From Trichomonas vaginalis G3 (Eukaryota; Parabasalia; Trichomonadida; Trichomonadidae), in the NCBI RefSeq assembly GCF_026262505.1, contig NC_067207.1:32332082-32396081 (forward strand): 64,000 nucleotides of DNA, in the 5' to 3' direction. The position numbers were made by a program, and so were the translations under genes. Positions 28,899 to 38,919 of this stretch are shown piece by piece (position 1 is the stretch's first letter; each line of letters opens with the position of its first letter). Under the pieces are notes generated by a model that had not been told where the DNA came from, ran no database searches, and saw only the letters and a program-made list of their open reading frames with translations.

Positions 28899-29332
28899 TT
28901 ACTTCATTATTCTCACTCTTCTTCTTGGCATTCGTGGTGGAAGTTGTTTCTTGACATTTTCAATGAACTGTACATTCTCTTTTGTCTCAACTTCTTTCAC
29001 TGGTGGGTCAGGGTTCTTTGACTCGGTTTGCTTTTCGATGAAATTCACGAACTTTGCAATAAGCTCTTGGTTCGTTATTGAAAGAACATTGGCTTCTTTT
29101 CTTCTGGTTCTATTGACTTTTCAGTTTGAATAGAAGGTTTTATATGGGCTTCGTGGACTTCACCCTTGCCATGCACCTTAATGTTGTCGCTTTCTGCATT
29201 CGCTAATGGAACCTTTCTTTTTCTTACGTATATTTTACCATCTTTACTCTGACTTACGTAATAGAAAGGATGTTGTATTCCTCTTGCGTCATTTAATATA
29301 ATAGACTCTCGCTCTGATTTTGACAAGCTCAT
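28899..29332 (-). pseudogene. Maverick B recurrent small-protein family member, broken
   Basis: Starts MSLSKSERESIILNDARGIQ with HPFYYVSQSKDGKIYVRKRK following, clearly similar in layout to the 194-aa gene of Maverick A (EEKNSIIESARSGNTNPNYK). A Glu/Lys linker and a basic end (PPRMPRRRVRIMK) follow. About one break. It starts divergently from the plus-strand gene at 29378. Confidence 0.45.
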
Positions 29333-29377
29333 TTTACATCGGTTAAAGTTTTAATTTTATTTTTTATCTGCAGTCAA

Positions 29378-29629
29378 ATGACTCAGACAAGCCCTACGGA
29401 CAAGACCCAAGGGGTCATAGATGTTGAAGCATTGAAGAAAGAAATTCGTGAGCAAATTTTATCCGAACTGAAGGAACAAAAACAAGCCAGAGAGACCAAA
29501 GAGAAAACTTAGTGAAAAAACAACTTGCTGCATTAGCTGCTGGAAGACAAAAGAACCACGTTTGCTGGCGAAGAAAGCTAGAGAAGAGCTGAAGCAAAAG
29601 CTAAAGAAGCTGAAGCAAAGAAAGAGTAA
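29378..29629 (+). pseudogene. Maverick B small helical gene, broken
   Basis: MTQTSPTDKTQGVIDVEALK, then a charged Lys/Glu/Gln helix and an Ala/Lys-rich end. It was probably a coiled-coil protein of about 80 residues. About two breaks. Role unknown. Confidence 0.35.
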
Positions 29630-29653
29630 ATGTGTTATTTTTATCGGAACTAA

Positions 29654-30472
29654 ATGTATAGACAAATACCTTTATCTGTTGCGTTCAGTAGTGAAACCCT
29701 GACGTCAAAATAAAGGGGAACAGAGTAACGTTTAAGTTTCCAACAGACTGGATTGTGAACATAAATGAAGAGAAGTACATTGGCATAACATCTATGTATA
29801 TAACACGTGCTTTCAGAAAGGTTGACTTTATACTTCAAGTCGAGATAGAAAATGACGAACAGTCTTTAAGCGCCCAAAACATTCACATATACAAATACTT
29901 TAAAGACGATACAACATTGTTGCAATGTATGATTTCATTTAATGAGATGTTCGAGAAAAAGTTCAACATTGAGTACAAACTTTACAGCCTTTACGTGAGT
30001 TTTCTTGCACAACTGAAAGAAGAAGGTAGTCAGCCACAACTTATAGACTTTCATTATGAATTTAATGAAAATGAAGATGGAACACATGACTGTCAGTTTG
30101 TTGTATTCTCACCATTCAATGAAGTCGCTAAAGAGAAAGAAAATCCATTACGTATAAGATTTCAAATTTCTGAACCAAGTGATGATTCAAGAATGTTTTC
30201 AATTATGATGCAATGCTTCCGAGGAAAAATGAATTTCAAAGATTGTAACACCTGGCATTTGGGATAGAAAGCAAGCTATATTATATTCAAACTTAAGTAA
30301 TGGAGTTGAAAATGAGTTCATTGGTCATACAAGAAATTCACCATTACCAAATCCTAAATACTATAAATTAACTGGCTTCAATCGTGAGTTTTGGATAGAC
30401 ATGTACTCAACTCACGACCATAAATGTCCAGTGTTCTTGCCTCCAGATGGGAAAGGACTGTCTCTACATTGA
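29654..30472 (+). pseudogene. Maverick B plus-strand gene, broken (possible minor virion protein)
   Basis: Starts MYRQIPLSVAFSSETLTSK. The long open middle contains beta-rich sequence (VDFILQVEIENDEQSLS; FQISEPSDDSRMFSIMM), and the end includes YYKLTGFNREFWIDMYSTHD. No recognised domain. By size and position opposite the capsid gene it could be a minor capsid protein; this is inference only. A few breaks. Confidence 0.35.
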
Positions 30473-30534
30473 AGCACAACTCTTAAACTCTACCATCGCA
30501 GTATTGTAAATCTACGCTAGCTTTATTTTTTATC

Positions 30535-30660
30535 ACGAATGACCTCATTGCTGACAAAAATAAATGACCTCATTCATGACCTCATTGCTGACCTCATTCA
30601 TGACTCATTCATGACCTCATTCATGACCTCATTGCTGACAAAAATAAATGACCTCAGAAC
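30535..30660. repeat. ATGACCTCATTC / GCTGACAAAAATAA tandem repeats
   Basis: A short array of the 12-mer ATGACCTCATTC interspersed with TGCTGACAAAAATAA, in the gap between converging genes of Maverick B. Units are irregular. This could be a slippage array; no function is seen. Confidence 0.7.
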
Positions 30661-30666
30661 TTCAAC

Positions 30667-33600
30667 TTACGAATAAAGCTTGTTTTTAGTCGTTATTGAG
30701 AAGTTAAACTTTTCAGCAAAGCAAGGACTAGAAGACTTACATAAGTCAAATCCAATCTCTTGACCGTCATAAAGTGCTTTATATAACTTCATAACACTGA
30801 ACTCAGAGTCTTTGTCAATTTTCCTTGCGGAACCATTAAACCTTTATCTTCATCATAGAAACACTGAACAGAGTCAGGAAACATTTCATTAGCGGTTAAA
30901 GCAATAACATCTTGCTTCACGCCTTTCATTCTGCAGTGAAATGCAACTTCATTTAAATCATTCGTGAGTAAGTCTATGTAAGTCTTCTTTCCACAAAATA
31001 TTGACTTGTATGCTAAACTTTGTTTATCTTTTTGTGATTTCTGCAAAGTCGCTATGAAATTGACCAAGGTTTTTACCAATGAGAACTCTTCCATAACGTT
31101 TCTCAAACTCTTCAGCTAAACGAGGGATATCTTCATTGTAGAGATGCATACTGTCGGTATCGCTATAAAAGATGTCCATTCCTAAGTCCTCAGCAGTACA
31201 GAATACTTCACACATTATTCTCTTCGACATAGACAGAATGTTAACACCAAGTGGACAGAAGTTAAAGTGTCTGCAAATGCTTTTCGTTAGCTTGAAAATA
31301 GTTTTATCTGAACCATCCAAACCTTCGAACTTCACTATATGGTTGTAGTTTCTGATGGTATATCTTATAGCATCTTTGTCATCTACTATGGTTATTTTTG
31401 ACTCAATAGGAGATAGAATAGTTTTGTCATAAATACTGTTCAGAATGAGCTTTATATTTTCTTGCAAAGGATTTCCTTCTTTCTTATACTTTAACCTTAA
31501 CTCAAACAACTTCTTTACTTCATCTCTTATTCTAATATCTCTGTTTCCATCGTAATAGTATCCTTGCAACACTTCACATTTGACACCTTGATATTTTATG
31601 AGGTCTTGTAATGTTATATGGTCAACATACATTAAACAGCAAGTGTTTGAACTTCTGGGAACGTTAAGTTCTGGATTTAGTTCAGGGTCACAAACTATTA
31701 AAGGAAAGTGTCTATGTATTCCAATCTCTGTTATCTTAATGAGAACAAAGAAGCCAGACATAAACTTTTCACCAATGGGTTCCTTTTGGTCGTCATCGAA
31801 TAAATGTCTCATGAGATACTCTGTGCTTAGCATCTCATCCTTCATAACCTTTGGAATTCCTTCTAAAGTATAAAGTCTTGCTATAGCTGATGGATATAAT
31901 GAAACAGCGTCGAAGTCAGCAATGAGTTTCTTTTTCGCTCTTTTGTTTCATGTTATCTGACAACATACATCTTCCACCTTGAATGCATCTCGAAATAAAT
32001 TCTCTTGGTTTATTTGAGAGGTCATATAAATTTCCATTCGGGAAGTACACTCTGTTCTCAAATAATTTGTTAGCAATTGAACAAATACTAACGTAGTCAT
32101 AAACGTTTAAATCAAATTCTTTTAATATGTCATTGCGGAACTTAACAAAACCTTCTCTTAAAATTCTTACATCTTGTTTGCAATAAAATGTGCTATACTT
32201 TTCTAAATCGAAATGGTTTTCATCTATTCTGCAACCTTTGATGGAATCTATGTTTTTCATGAATGTATCTGCATCCTTGACAAACTTACATGCTTCAGAA
32301 ATGACACCAGTTCTGTTGTCATTTGCTAACAAAACACTGCTGTAGTAGTGTATGGAAATACTTCTTTCGGTCCTGTTTGTAAGTTAAACATAGCAGGAAA
32401 TAGTTTAAGCTTCTTATTTTATACACTGTAAGAGTCTTTTATAATAATTGCCCTTCTTTATATAAGCAGTTATTTGCATTGTTCGTGAACCTTTAATGAT
32501 GGGAGTTCCTTTTACTTCTGTCATGTTCTTAGATGAAGTTTATATCATAACTGAGGTTATGGAAATATATTAAACTCTTGTCAGGAAGTCGTTCCAAAAA
32601 TTCTGTTGCACAATTCTGACCCCAAATGCTTTCACTCACTGAACCATCTTCACTGTCGTAACATATGTTAAAAGCTTTATGAAAGCCATCGGTACTGCAC
32701 TCAAAGTCAGCAAAGAAAACATGCTCAGGAATGAACTTGCACTTATTTTTATTTACTTCTTTTGACTCGGCTTTCTTCTTCAGTTGTACACAATACTTTG
32801 GAGCATATGTCAAATCTTTAAATGGTGCAAGGTTCTGTTTATATAAGTCAGTCGTATATGTGAAAAGTTCTCCATAAGAAATAGGTTCGAAATATTTGCA
32901 CTCCCACAATGTTTTCATAACATCCCATAACGGTGTTGTTCTATCATAACGAACTACATATTTATCTTCTTCTCTTTGTATAAATCTTCATCTGTTTCTC
33001 AATGTTCATTCCACCACAAGCTTTGAGAATTTCTTTGTAATTTCTGACGAAATATGTTGTCATTGGTAATCTTTCATTTAGCATGTAGTGGTCTTCAACA
33101 AGAAGTAAGTCAATAGTTCGAACAGTTTCACATTCTTTTGGTATATATCTCTTTATTTCATTATGTCTTGAGTCATTGAAATAACCAATGGTAACATTAA
33201 ATGCTATACCTGTTGCGTCAGAAATTTCTTGTACTTTACTTTGAGGAAAGTCTCTAACACGAATGACTTCTCTCATGTGGTCAATAGTTTCTTCATTTAC
33301 TCCAGCCTGAATGCAAGCATAAACGAAGCAGTTATCTTCTGTCATAAGTGTTGCAGTTCTTTTGTTCAGTTCATTGAAGATTTGGTAGCGTTCAAGATTT
33401 ATAGGTTAATGTGCAAAGATACTTCCAGAACTGACCGCTTCTCTTCTATAAAACTTCTTTCACCATTATCTTTCCAAAAGCTTTCTATAAGTGCTGGGTT
33501 TCCTGTTTGCTTAAGAGTTCCAAAATGGCTTTCTGGTCATTTGTCAGTGTGCTTTCATCTCTTATATGGTCTCTTTTTGGTTTGCCTTTCTTTACATCTG

Positions 33601-34434
33601 ACATCGTTAAGCCTTCATATTCTGTTAAATCATACATCTTTATTTCAGTAAGATTCTTTATGTTTGTCAAGAAGAAAGTCATAGTGCATTTCAACAATAC
33701 CTGCGGCATTTGCTTCTATCTCTGATATAAAGTTCTCCTTCAAGAGCTGATGTAGTAATGTTCCAATATTATTGAGGTTTAACGTAGAACATTCATACTT
33801 TCCACCAAGTTTATAACATACCATCCATCTTTGTTGGGAGTTTATTTTAATCTTCTCTAAGAGTCTTATGAAAACCTTACCGAAATGTTTGTGTAAATAT
33901 TCTCTGTTTGGTTCATCTAAAGCTTCGATGTTAAAGTCAATGAGTCTATTGCCTGACTTCACATTTCTCTTCCTATTCTCTTCATCTTTCTTTAACCATC
34001 TCTCACCTTCTTTGGTTTTGTCGTCAATGGAACGAATGACATCGCTAGCTTTGCGAACTTGTTCTATAGCACTTTTAAACATCTCTCTTCTCTGTTGTTT
34101 CAGTGTGTCGTCTCTTCTTCTTGTTTCACCAACGTTTGCATTTGTTATGTTTTCAAACATTTCTCTTCTTACTTCATGAGGTACTGAACGTCTATGATAT
34201 AAGTCAATAGCAACGTCATTTAAAGGAAATGCTCTTGTATGGACTTCGTCCTCGCCACGTTGCGGCTTTATGAACTCATGAATTCTATCATAAACTTATT
34301 GCACCATTATAGTCATTGAGGATGTCAGCGAGTGCTTTTTTGTTGTTGCGTAATGCTTTGCAACATCTATATTAGCTTCTGTAAGAAGTTGTTTTATTTC
34401 CAAGTGTTCTAACTTAGACAACTTTCCGATACAT
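30667..34434 (-). pseudogene. Maverick B protein-primed-type PolB with exonuclease, broken
   Basis: Order of signatures from the N-terminus: DLLLVEDHYMLNE (shared with Maverick A polymerase); ExoI FFADFECSTDG; ExoII LIYFHNLSYDINF; ExoIII CKQDVRIL; motif A FDAVSLYPSAIARL; motif B ENIKLILNSIYDKT; motif C YSDTDSMH. This is the classical layout of Polinton pPolB, expected at about 1250 aa here. Remnants cover the full span with about seven breaks, so it is a fossil. Confidence 0.8.
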
Positions 34435-34525
34435 CTTTAGTAGGAAATAAAAAAATATTTTTTTGAAAAAATTAGATTAGATTTTTTTAAGTTATTTTTC
34501 AAAATAATTTAATATTTTTATTTTA

Positions 34526-34828
34526 ATGAAACACATGCAAGATTGCAAGTTCTTTTCATACAATGCTCTCGCTACTGCCATCAAGAATGAGTTCAATAAT
34601 GCTTCAAATGTTAATGTTATCTTTAACAAGAAGTTTGTGAAAGAATCTAAGTTTGGTCAGTATGTCAGACCATTAGCTATCGTCATTGACCGCAAACGTT
34701 ATACTTCACAAGAGTTAGCAGTAGTTTTGAAACAAAAGAGTTTCTTCGTGAATGTCAAAGATACTCATTATACTGTTATAAAGAACTCTAATATTGACTT
34801 CTTCAGTATTACTTTAAATCTTTCCGAA
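34526..34828 (+). CDS. Maverick B gene start, cut by assembly gap
   Basis: MKHMQDCKFFSYNALATAIK..., 101 residues before the Ns; alpha/beta, basic, not recognised. The leader is AT-rich (AATATTTTTATTTTAATG), divergent from the polymerase. The 3' end is unknown because the sequence beyond the gap belongs to an unrelated repeat. Confidence 0.45.
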
Positions 34829-34928
34829 NNNNNNNNNNNNNNNNNNNNNNNNNNNNNNNNNNNNNNNNNNNNNNNNNNNNNNNNNNNNNNNNNNNNNNNN
34901 NNNNNNNNNNNNNNNNNNNNNNNNNNNN
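34829..34928. other. 100-N assembly gap
   Basis: Exactly 100 Ns, a conventional placeholder size, so the real distance is unknown. It joins Maverick B to a repeat that also starts near 43955; the join may be a scaffolding artefact. Confidence 0.99.
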
Positions 34929-35815
34929 TATTGAAATTTTGGATGTTCCTCGAATTGGCCAGAGATTCGAGTGTCAATGCCTTGTTCCATAACATAGTAA
35001 TTGTGTTTGTGACTGAGCATATTTTTTTCTAAAATATAGAGATTAAAATTGTAAAAATCTTCATTTAAGGAGTTCCTGTTAAATGATTGTGACTTGATTA
35101 TATTTGTGTCGTTTTTGGTAGTCTCTTTATTCGATTTTGATGAATTTATGTTCGAAATTCGGTATTTAACTAATAAGATTCAGAGTAAAACACTGGAAAT
35201 CGGATATTCTCTATGCCAATGAACTGGACAATCTGTGTGTTTGGGAGGTGAAATTCCAAATTTTTTTGAAATCCCGAAAATGAAGATCAACCCTTTATTT
35301 TTGATTAAGATATTTTACAATTTCAGATTTTTTTGAATACTTTTGATTCGGTTTTGTTAAAAGCATATCAGCTAACTTGTTTTAAAAATCACATATTTTT
35401 ATGTGGTAAGACGAAATGATGGAAGTGAGGCATATCTCAATATTTTCACCAGATCTTCAGGCATTTAGCATGGATATATAATTGTTATCATGATTTGTAT
35501 TTAGTAATATTATTTAATCCAACTTATCAAAGCTAAACAAGATAAGAAATGCGTTTTAATTTTTTTTTCAAACAAAATTGAACAAAAAATACACTTAGAA
35601 GATATATTTCTTTAAGTTATTTATAGTAATGGAAATAATATGGTATATCTATCATTAACATATAAGCAGATCATACCTCTCTTGTGCCATGCAATTATGA
35701 ATTAAGAATTTTGTAAATTCAACTGTATATAATAATCTTTTAATTGAAAAACATCATCAGACCAAGAGATGTTAATCATGTGCATCTAATATAATTGTTT
35801 TTGTCTAGTGTTGAA

Positions 35816-38220
35816 AACAGAAATTCATCAAAAGTGACACCTCAGAAAAGCTATAATATTGAATTTTTGGAACTTTTGATAGAGCACGTTTTTAAATATT
35901 AATTAAAGTAAATGTATATTTTGTAAAGATTCTTTTTAATAAAAAATAAAATTTTGAAGAAGAACACAAAATCTTCTGAAAAATAATATCACATAAACTC
36001 ATATTATTTTCTAATATATAACTATTTTATATAAAAATCAAATTCAATGATCTTAAAAGCGAAGGATAAACCTCAAAATTTACGAATATAATGAGTGGGA
36101 ATATAATGCTTATCTATCATAAAACCATATGAAATATCAATTTTTGCTTTACGCCTAATTTTTGACGACAATTAGCAAAAAATGTTAAATGTTAACACTC
36201 AGTCCATTTGAATATGAAAAATAAAATTGACTTTGATTAAATGTTTTTATTTATCATGCAATTCTTCTTGCGACCAAAGATTTGAATAAAATTTCAAAAA
36301 ATAAGATAGCTTAAAAATAATATACGGTAGTGTTTACTAATAGATGAATAGTATATAAATTCTATTAAAATGGATTTGATCCAAAAAGATATATAAAATT
36401 TGATCATAAATAAAATTGTTTAGAAGTCATTTAAAATGATGTAATTATTCAAATTTTGCTAAAACCCATTCCTCTTTGATATATAACTCCCATTTTTGCA
36501 TTTCTGGCTCGTACCAAAATTTTGAAACTTCGAATAATTCGTTAGGAGTGTAATTACTATTCGTTTTTGGATTAATATCGAGAGATAAATGTGGTGTATT
36601 GTTGTATTTTTCAATGAACTGCTGAACTGAGTCCTTGATTTGTTGAATATCATCCAACTCGTCTGGCAAAAACTTTTCTAAGCTTGGCCACAGGCGCTCC
36701 ACCTTGCCGTTCTGTCTTGGCATATACGGCAAGGTGTGCTTCCAAACTATTCCGTTTTCCTGCATAACCTGGCCGAATTCACCGCGGTTTTCACCGCCGT
36801 TATCGGTCCAGATGCAGTAAGGGATAAACTCCTCTAAAAGTTTTCTTAAAATATTCGCTGTTGAGTTGGAAGACTTGTTTTTCAATAATTTAGTTTTGAG
36901 AACTTTACGTGTCATATCATTCAATATGGCAAAGAATGGAAAAGAAACATTACCGTGAAGGTAATGAATATCGCAGTGCCATATCAAATTCTTTGATATG
37001 GCACGATATTTGGTAGGTGGATCTGCTGGTTTGTAATCTCTTTTTGAAGATAAACCTGATTCCATCATAAATTTTTCCACTTGATGAGGCTTTATTTTTT
37101 GTAAATTGTCAAAAATTTGATCTTTTGTCAAATCTTCTATATTTTCAAATTCTTTTGCAATTTCTTCTTTTTCTTTCTCACAATCGGGATTTTGAACAAT
37201 ATTTTGAAACCTTTTAATCAATAAATAAGTTTTTGAAATTCCTCCTTTATATTGTGAAACACAAGAATTAATTAATTGTTTTTGTTCAAATGTTGGTGGA
37301 TTTGGTTTTCTGCCGCGACTAACTTTTGGTAATTCGATTTCTTGAAGTTGAAATGCTCTTCTTATTGTATTTTCGGCAACATTCAATTTAATTTTACCAT
37401 TTTCCAATTCAACTTCCTTTCCCACACTTTTGTAATATTCACCTTCTTCTATTCTTCTTTTAGCTTCAAATAGCCATTCTCTGTTTATAGATTTGGCAGT
37501 AGTCATAAAAGTGGTCCTTCTTTTGTGATAAGATTCAAATTTGAATGTGGATGATAAATAAAAATCAAAAATAATTGTTATAATTTAAATGAAGAAGTAA
37601 TTTAAAACGATTTTATTTATGATCAAATTTTATATATTTTTTTGGATCAAATCCATTTTAATAGAATTTATATACTATTCATCTATTAGTAAACACTACC
37701 GTATATTATTTTTAAGCTATCTTATTTTTTGAAATTTTATTCAAATCTTTGGTCGCAAGAAGAATTGCATGATAAATAAAAACATTTAATCAAAGTCAAT
37801 TTTATTTTTCATATTCAAATGGACTGAGTGTTAACATTTAACATTTTTTGCTAATTGTCGTCAAAAATTAGGCGTAAAGCAAAAATTGATATTTCATATG
37901 GTTTTATGATAGATAAGCATTATATTCCCACTCATTATATTCGTAAATTTTGAGGTTTATCCTTCGCTTTTAAGATCATTGAATTTGATTTTTATATAAA
38001 ATAGTTATATATTAGAAAATAATATGAGTTTATGTGATATTATTTTTCAGAAGATTTCATTCTATATGCCTATGAAAAGTACTCTCAAAACTAACTTTTT
38101 CCTAATTATAATTAAATCTAGAATATTGTATTATGCTTAGTGTTATTTCATTTTTCTCATTCAATTTAGAATTTACAAATGTCAAAAATTGAGAGCTGTC
38201 ACTTTTGATGAATTTCTGTT
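35816..38220 (-). mobile_element. rve-type DDE DNA transposon, copy 1
   Basis: About 2.4 kb. Outer short inverted repeats (AACAGAAATTCATCAAAAGT at 35816 and its inverse ending at 38220) enclose long inverted repeats of about 450 bp (35967-36418 against 37607-38060). One transposase gene lies between. There is no reverse transcriptase, gag or LTR, so it is a cut-and-paste element with a retroviral-integrase-like transposase, in the style of Ginger or IS3EU. Family name is not certain. Confidence 0.65.
36445..37506 (-). CDS. Transposase with rve (integrase-like) DDE core
   Basis: 353 aa, open, starting MTTAKSINREWLFEAKRRIE. Residues 1-75 look like an HTH region ending in a basic RGRKPNPP hook. 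The catalytic core shows LIWHCDIHYLHG (D), YCIWTDNGGENRGEF (D) and RQNGKVERLWPSLEKFL (E), with roughly 35 residues between the last two, which is the DDE pattern of rve enzymes. The tail is short. The copy appears intact and could encode an active enzyme. It is flanked by 450-bp inverted repeats that must hold its promoter. Confidence 0.8.
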   Translation of the reverse strand: MTTAKSINREWLFEAKRRIEEGEYYKSVGKEVELENGKIKLNVAENTIRRAFQLQEIELPKVSRGRKPNPPTFEQKQLINSCVSQYKGGISKTYLLIKRFQNIVQNPDCEKEKEEIAKEFENIEDLTKDQIFDNLQKIKPHQVEKFMMESGLSSKRDYKPADPPTKYRAISKNLIWHCDIHYLHGNVSFPFFAILNDMTRKVLKTKLLKNKSSNSTANILRKLLEEFIPYCIWTDNGGENRGEFGQVMQENGIVWKHTLPYMPRQNGKVERLWPSLEKFLPDELDDIQQIKDSVQQFIEKYNNTPHLSLDINPKTNSNYTPNELFEVSKFWYEPEMQKWELYIKEEWVLAKFE

Positions 38221-38428
38221 TATTACATAGCATTAATAAAAAAATCATTTGTTCTGATTAATATTTATCCAATAATAATATATATTCATTTTTGAATTTA
38301 ATTAGCTTTTTTAAAGCTTAATATTTAATAATATTATTATTCAACATTCTTAATAAAATAAGATATATGCTTTATGTCTAATATATGTTTTGTAGAAATT
38401 TCGAGGAAATATCAAGGTTTCAACATCA

Positions 38429-38650
38429 CTTCACTTCCACCATTTCGTCTTACGAAAGTTTAATTGTATGATTAAATACTTGGGCCATTCTAATATTTCA
38501 TCTTTTTGAAATCGATTTTGCTCAATAGGATATGTATTAAAATATTTTTCCAATGCATCCAATAAATTATCCGTGCCATTTATTGATATATCAAGAAAGT
38601 CGTTTTGTTTTGTTTCTATCGGGGTAATACGATGTGAAAAGTGACAAAAA
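38429..38650 (-). pseudogene. Ubiquitin-specific protease (C19/USP) gene fragment
   Basis: Minus-strand translation reads ITPIETKQNDFLDISINGTD, then NLLDALEKYF and LEWPKYLIIQLNF. This matches the USP fold where the zinc-finger region (C-x-x-C-x-x-x-S-x-R...DLSL) leads into LLDAL-xx-YF and the PKYLIIQLkRF strand. Only about 70 residues remain, with no catalytic Cys or His box. It is a host gene piece captured in, or broken by, the repeat; the same fragment is at 49.6-49.8 kb. Confidence 0.55.
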
Positions 38651-38689
38651 TATACTATGATTTATATTTCATTGTATAATAAAGTCGAG

Positions 38690-38810
38690 AAGGGAGTCCT
38701 AACCTTAAGAAAGGGCTCTCTTCTCGACTTTCTGCTGCAATCTCACTCGAATTGCGCGTATATACTGCTTCTTTCATTAGAAGTAGTATATACGCGCAAC
38801 AATATGCCAT
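38690..38810. repeat. Two hairpins at the start of the hairpin-rich element
   Basis: GTCGAGAAGGGAG...CTCTCTTCTCGAC and TGCGCGTATATACT...AGTATATACGCGCA are consecutive near-perfect foldbacks with loops under 20 nt. Copy 2 has the same pair at 50830-50945. Confidence 0.7.
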
Positions 38811-38919
38811 GGCAAGTGCACTTGTCGCCACTTTTAATGTTTCTCAAATGCAATGCGGGAAGGAGTGGCAATATAGTACTTGGGTAGTTGTGGAGTTATG
38901 TGTTAGGAGAGGGAACAGG

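Larger units (their letters stand above)
25831..34828 (-). mobile_element. Maverick/Polinton B (virus-like element, decayed, truncated by gap)
   Basis: A second virus-like element, mostly minus strand. Parts: several small proteins, a major capsid gene, small plus-strand genes, an exonuclease-bearing protein-primed-type PolB, and a plus-strand gene that runs into the 100-N gap. Capsid and polymerase differ strongly from those of Maverick A, so this is another lineage and not a duplicate. It is broken with roughly fifteen or more breaks, hence older or longer inactive. Ends are estimated; a hairpin (GGAGGCACTGCGAGCCTCC) near 25840 lies at the presumed junction. Confidence 0.6.

Noticed and set aside
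36445-37506. LTR retrotransposon or retroviral integrase
   Set aside because: No reverse transcriptase, RNase H, gag or direct LTRs nearby; the flanks are inverted repeats, so a DNA transposon fits better.
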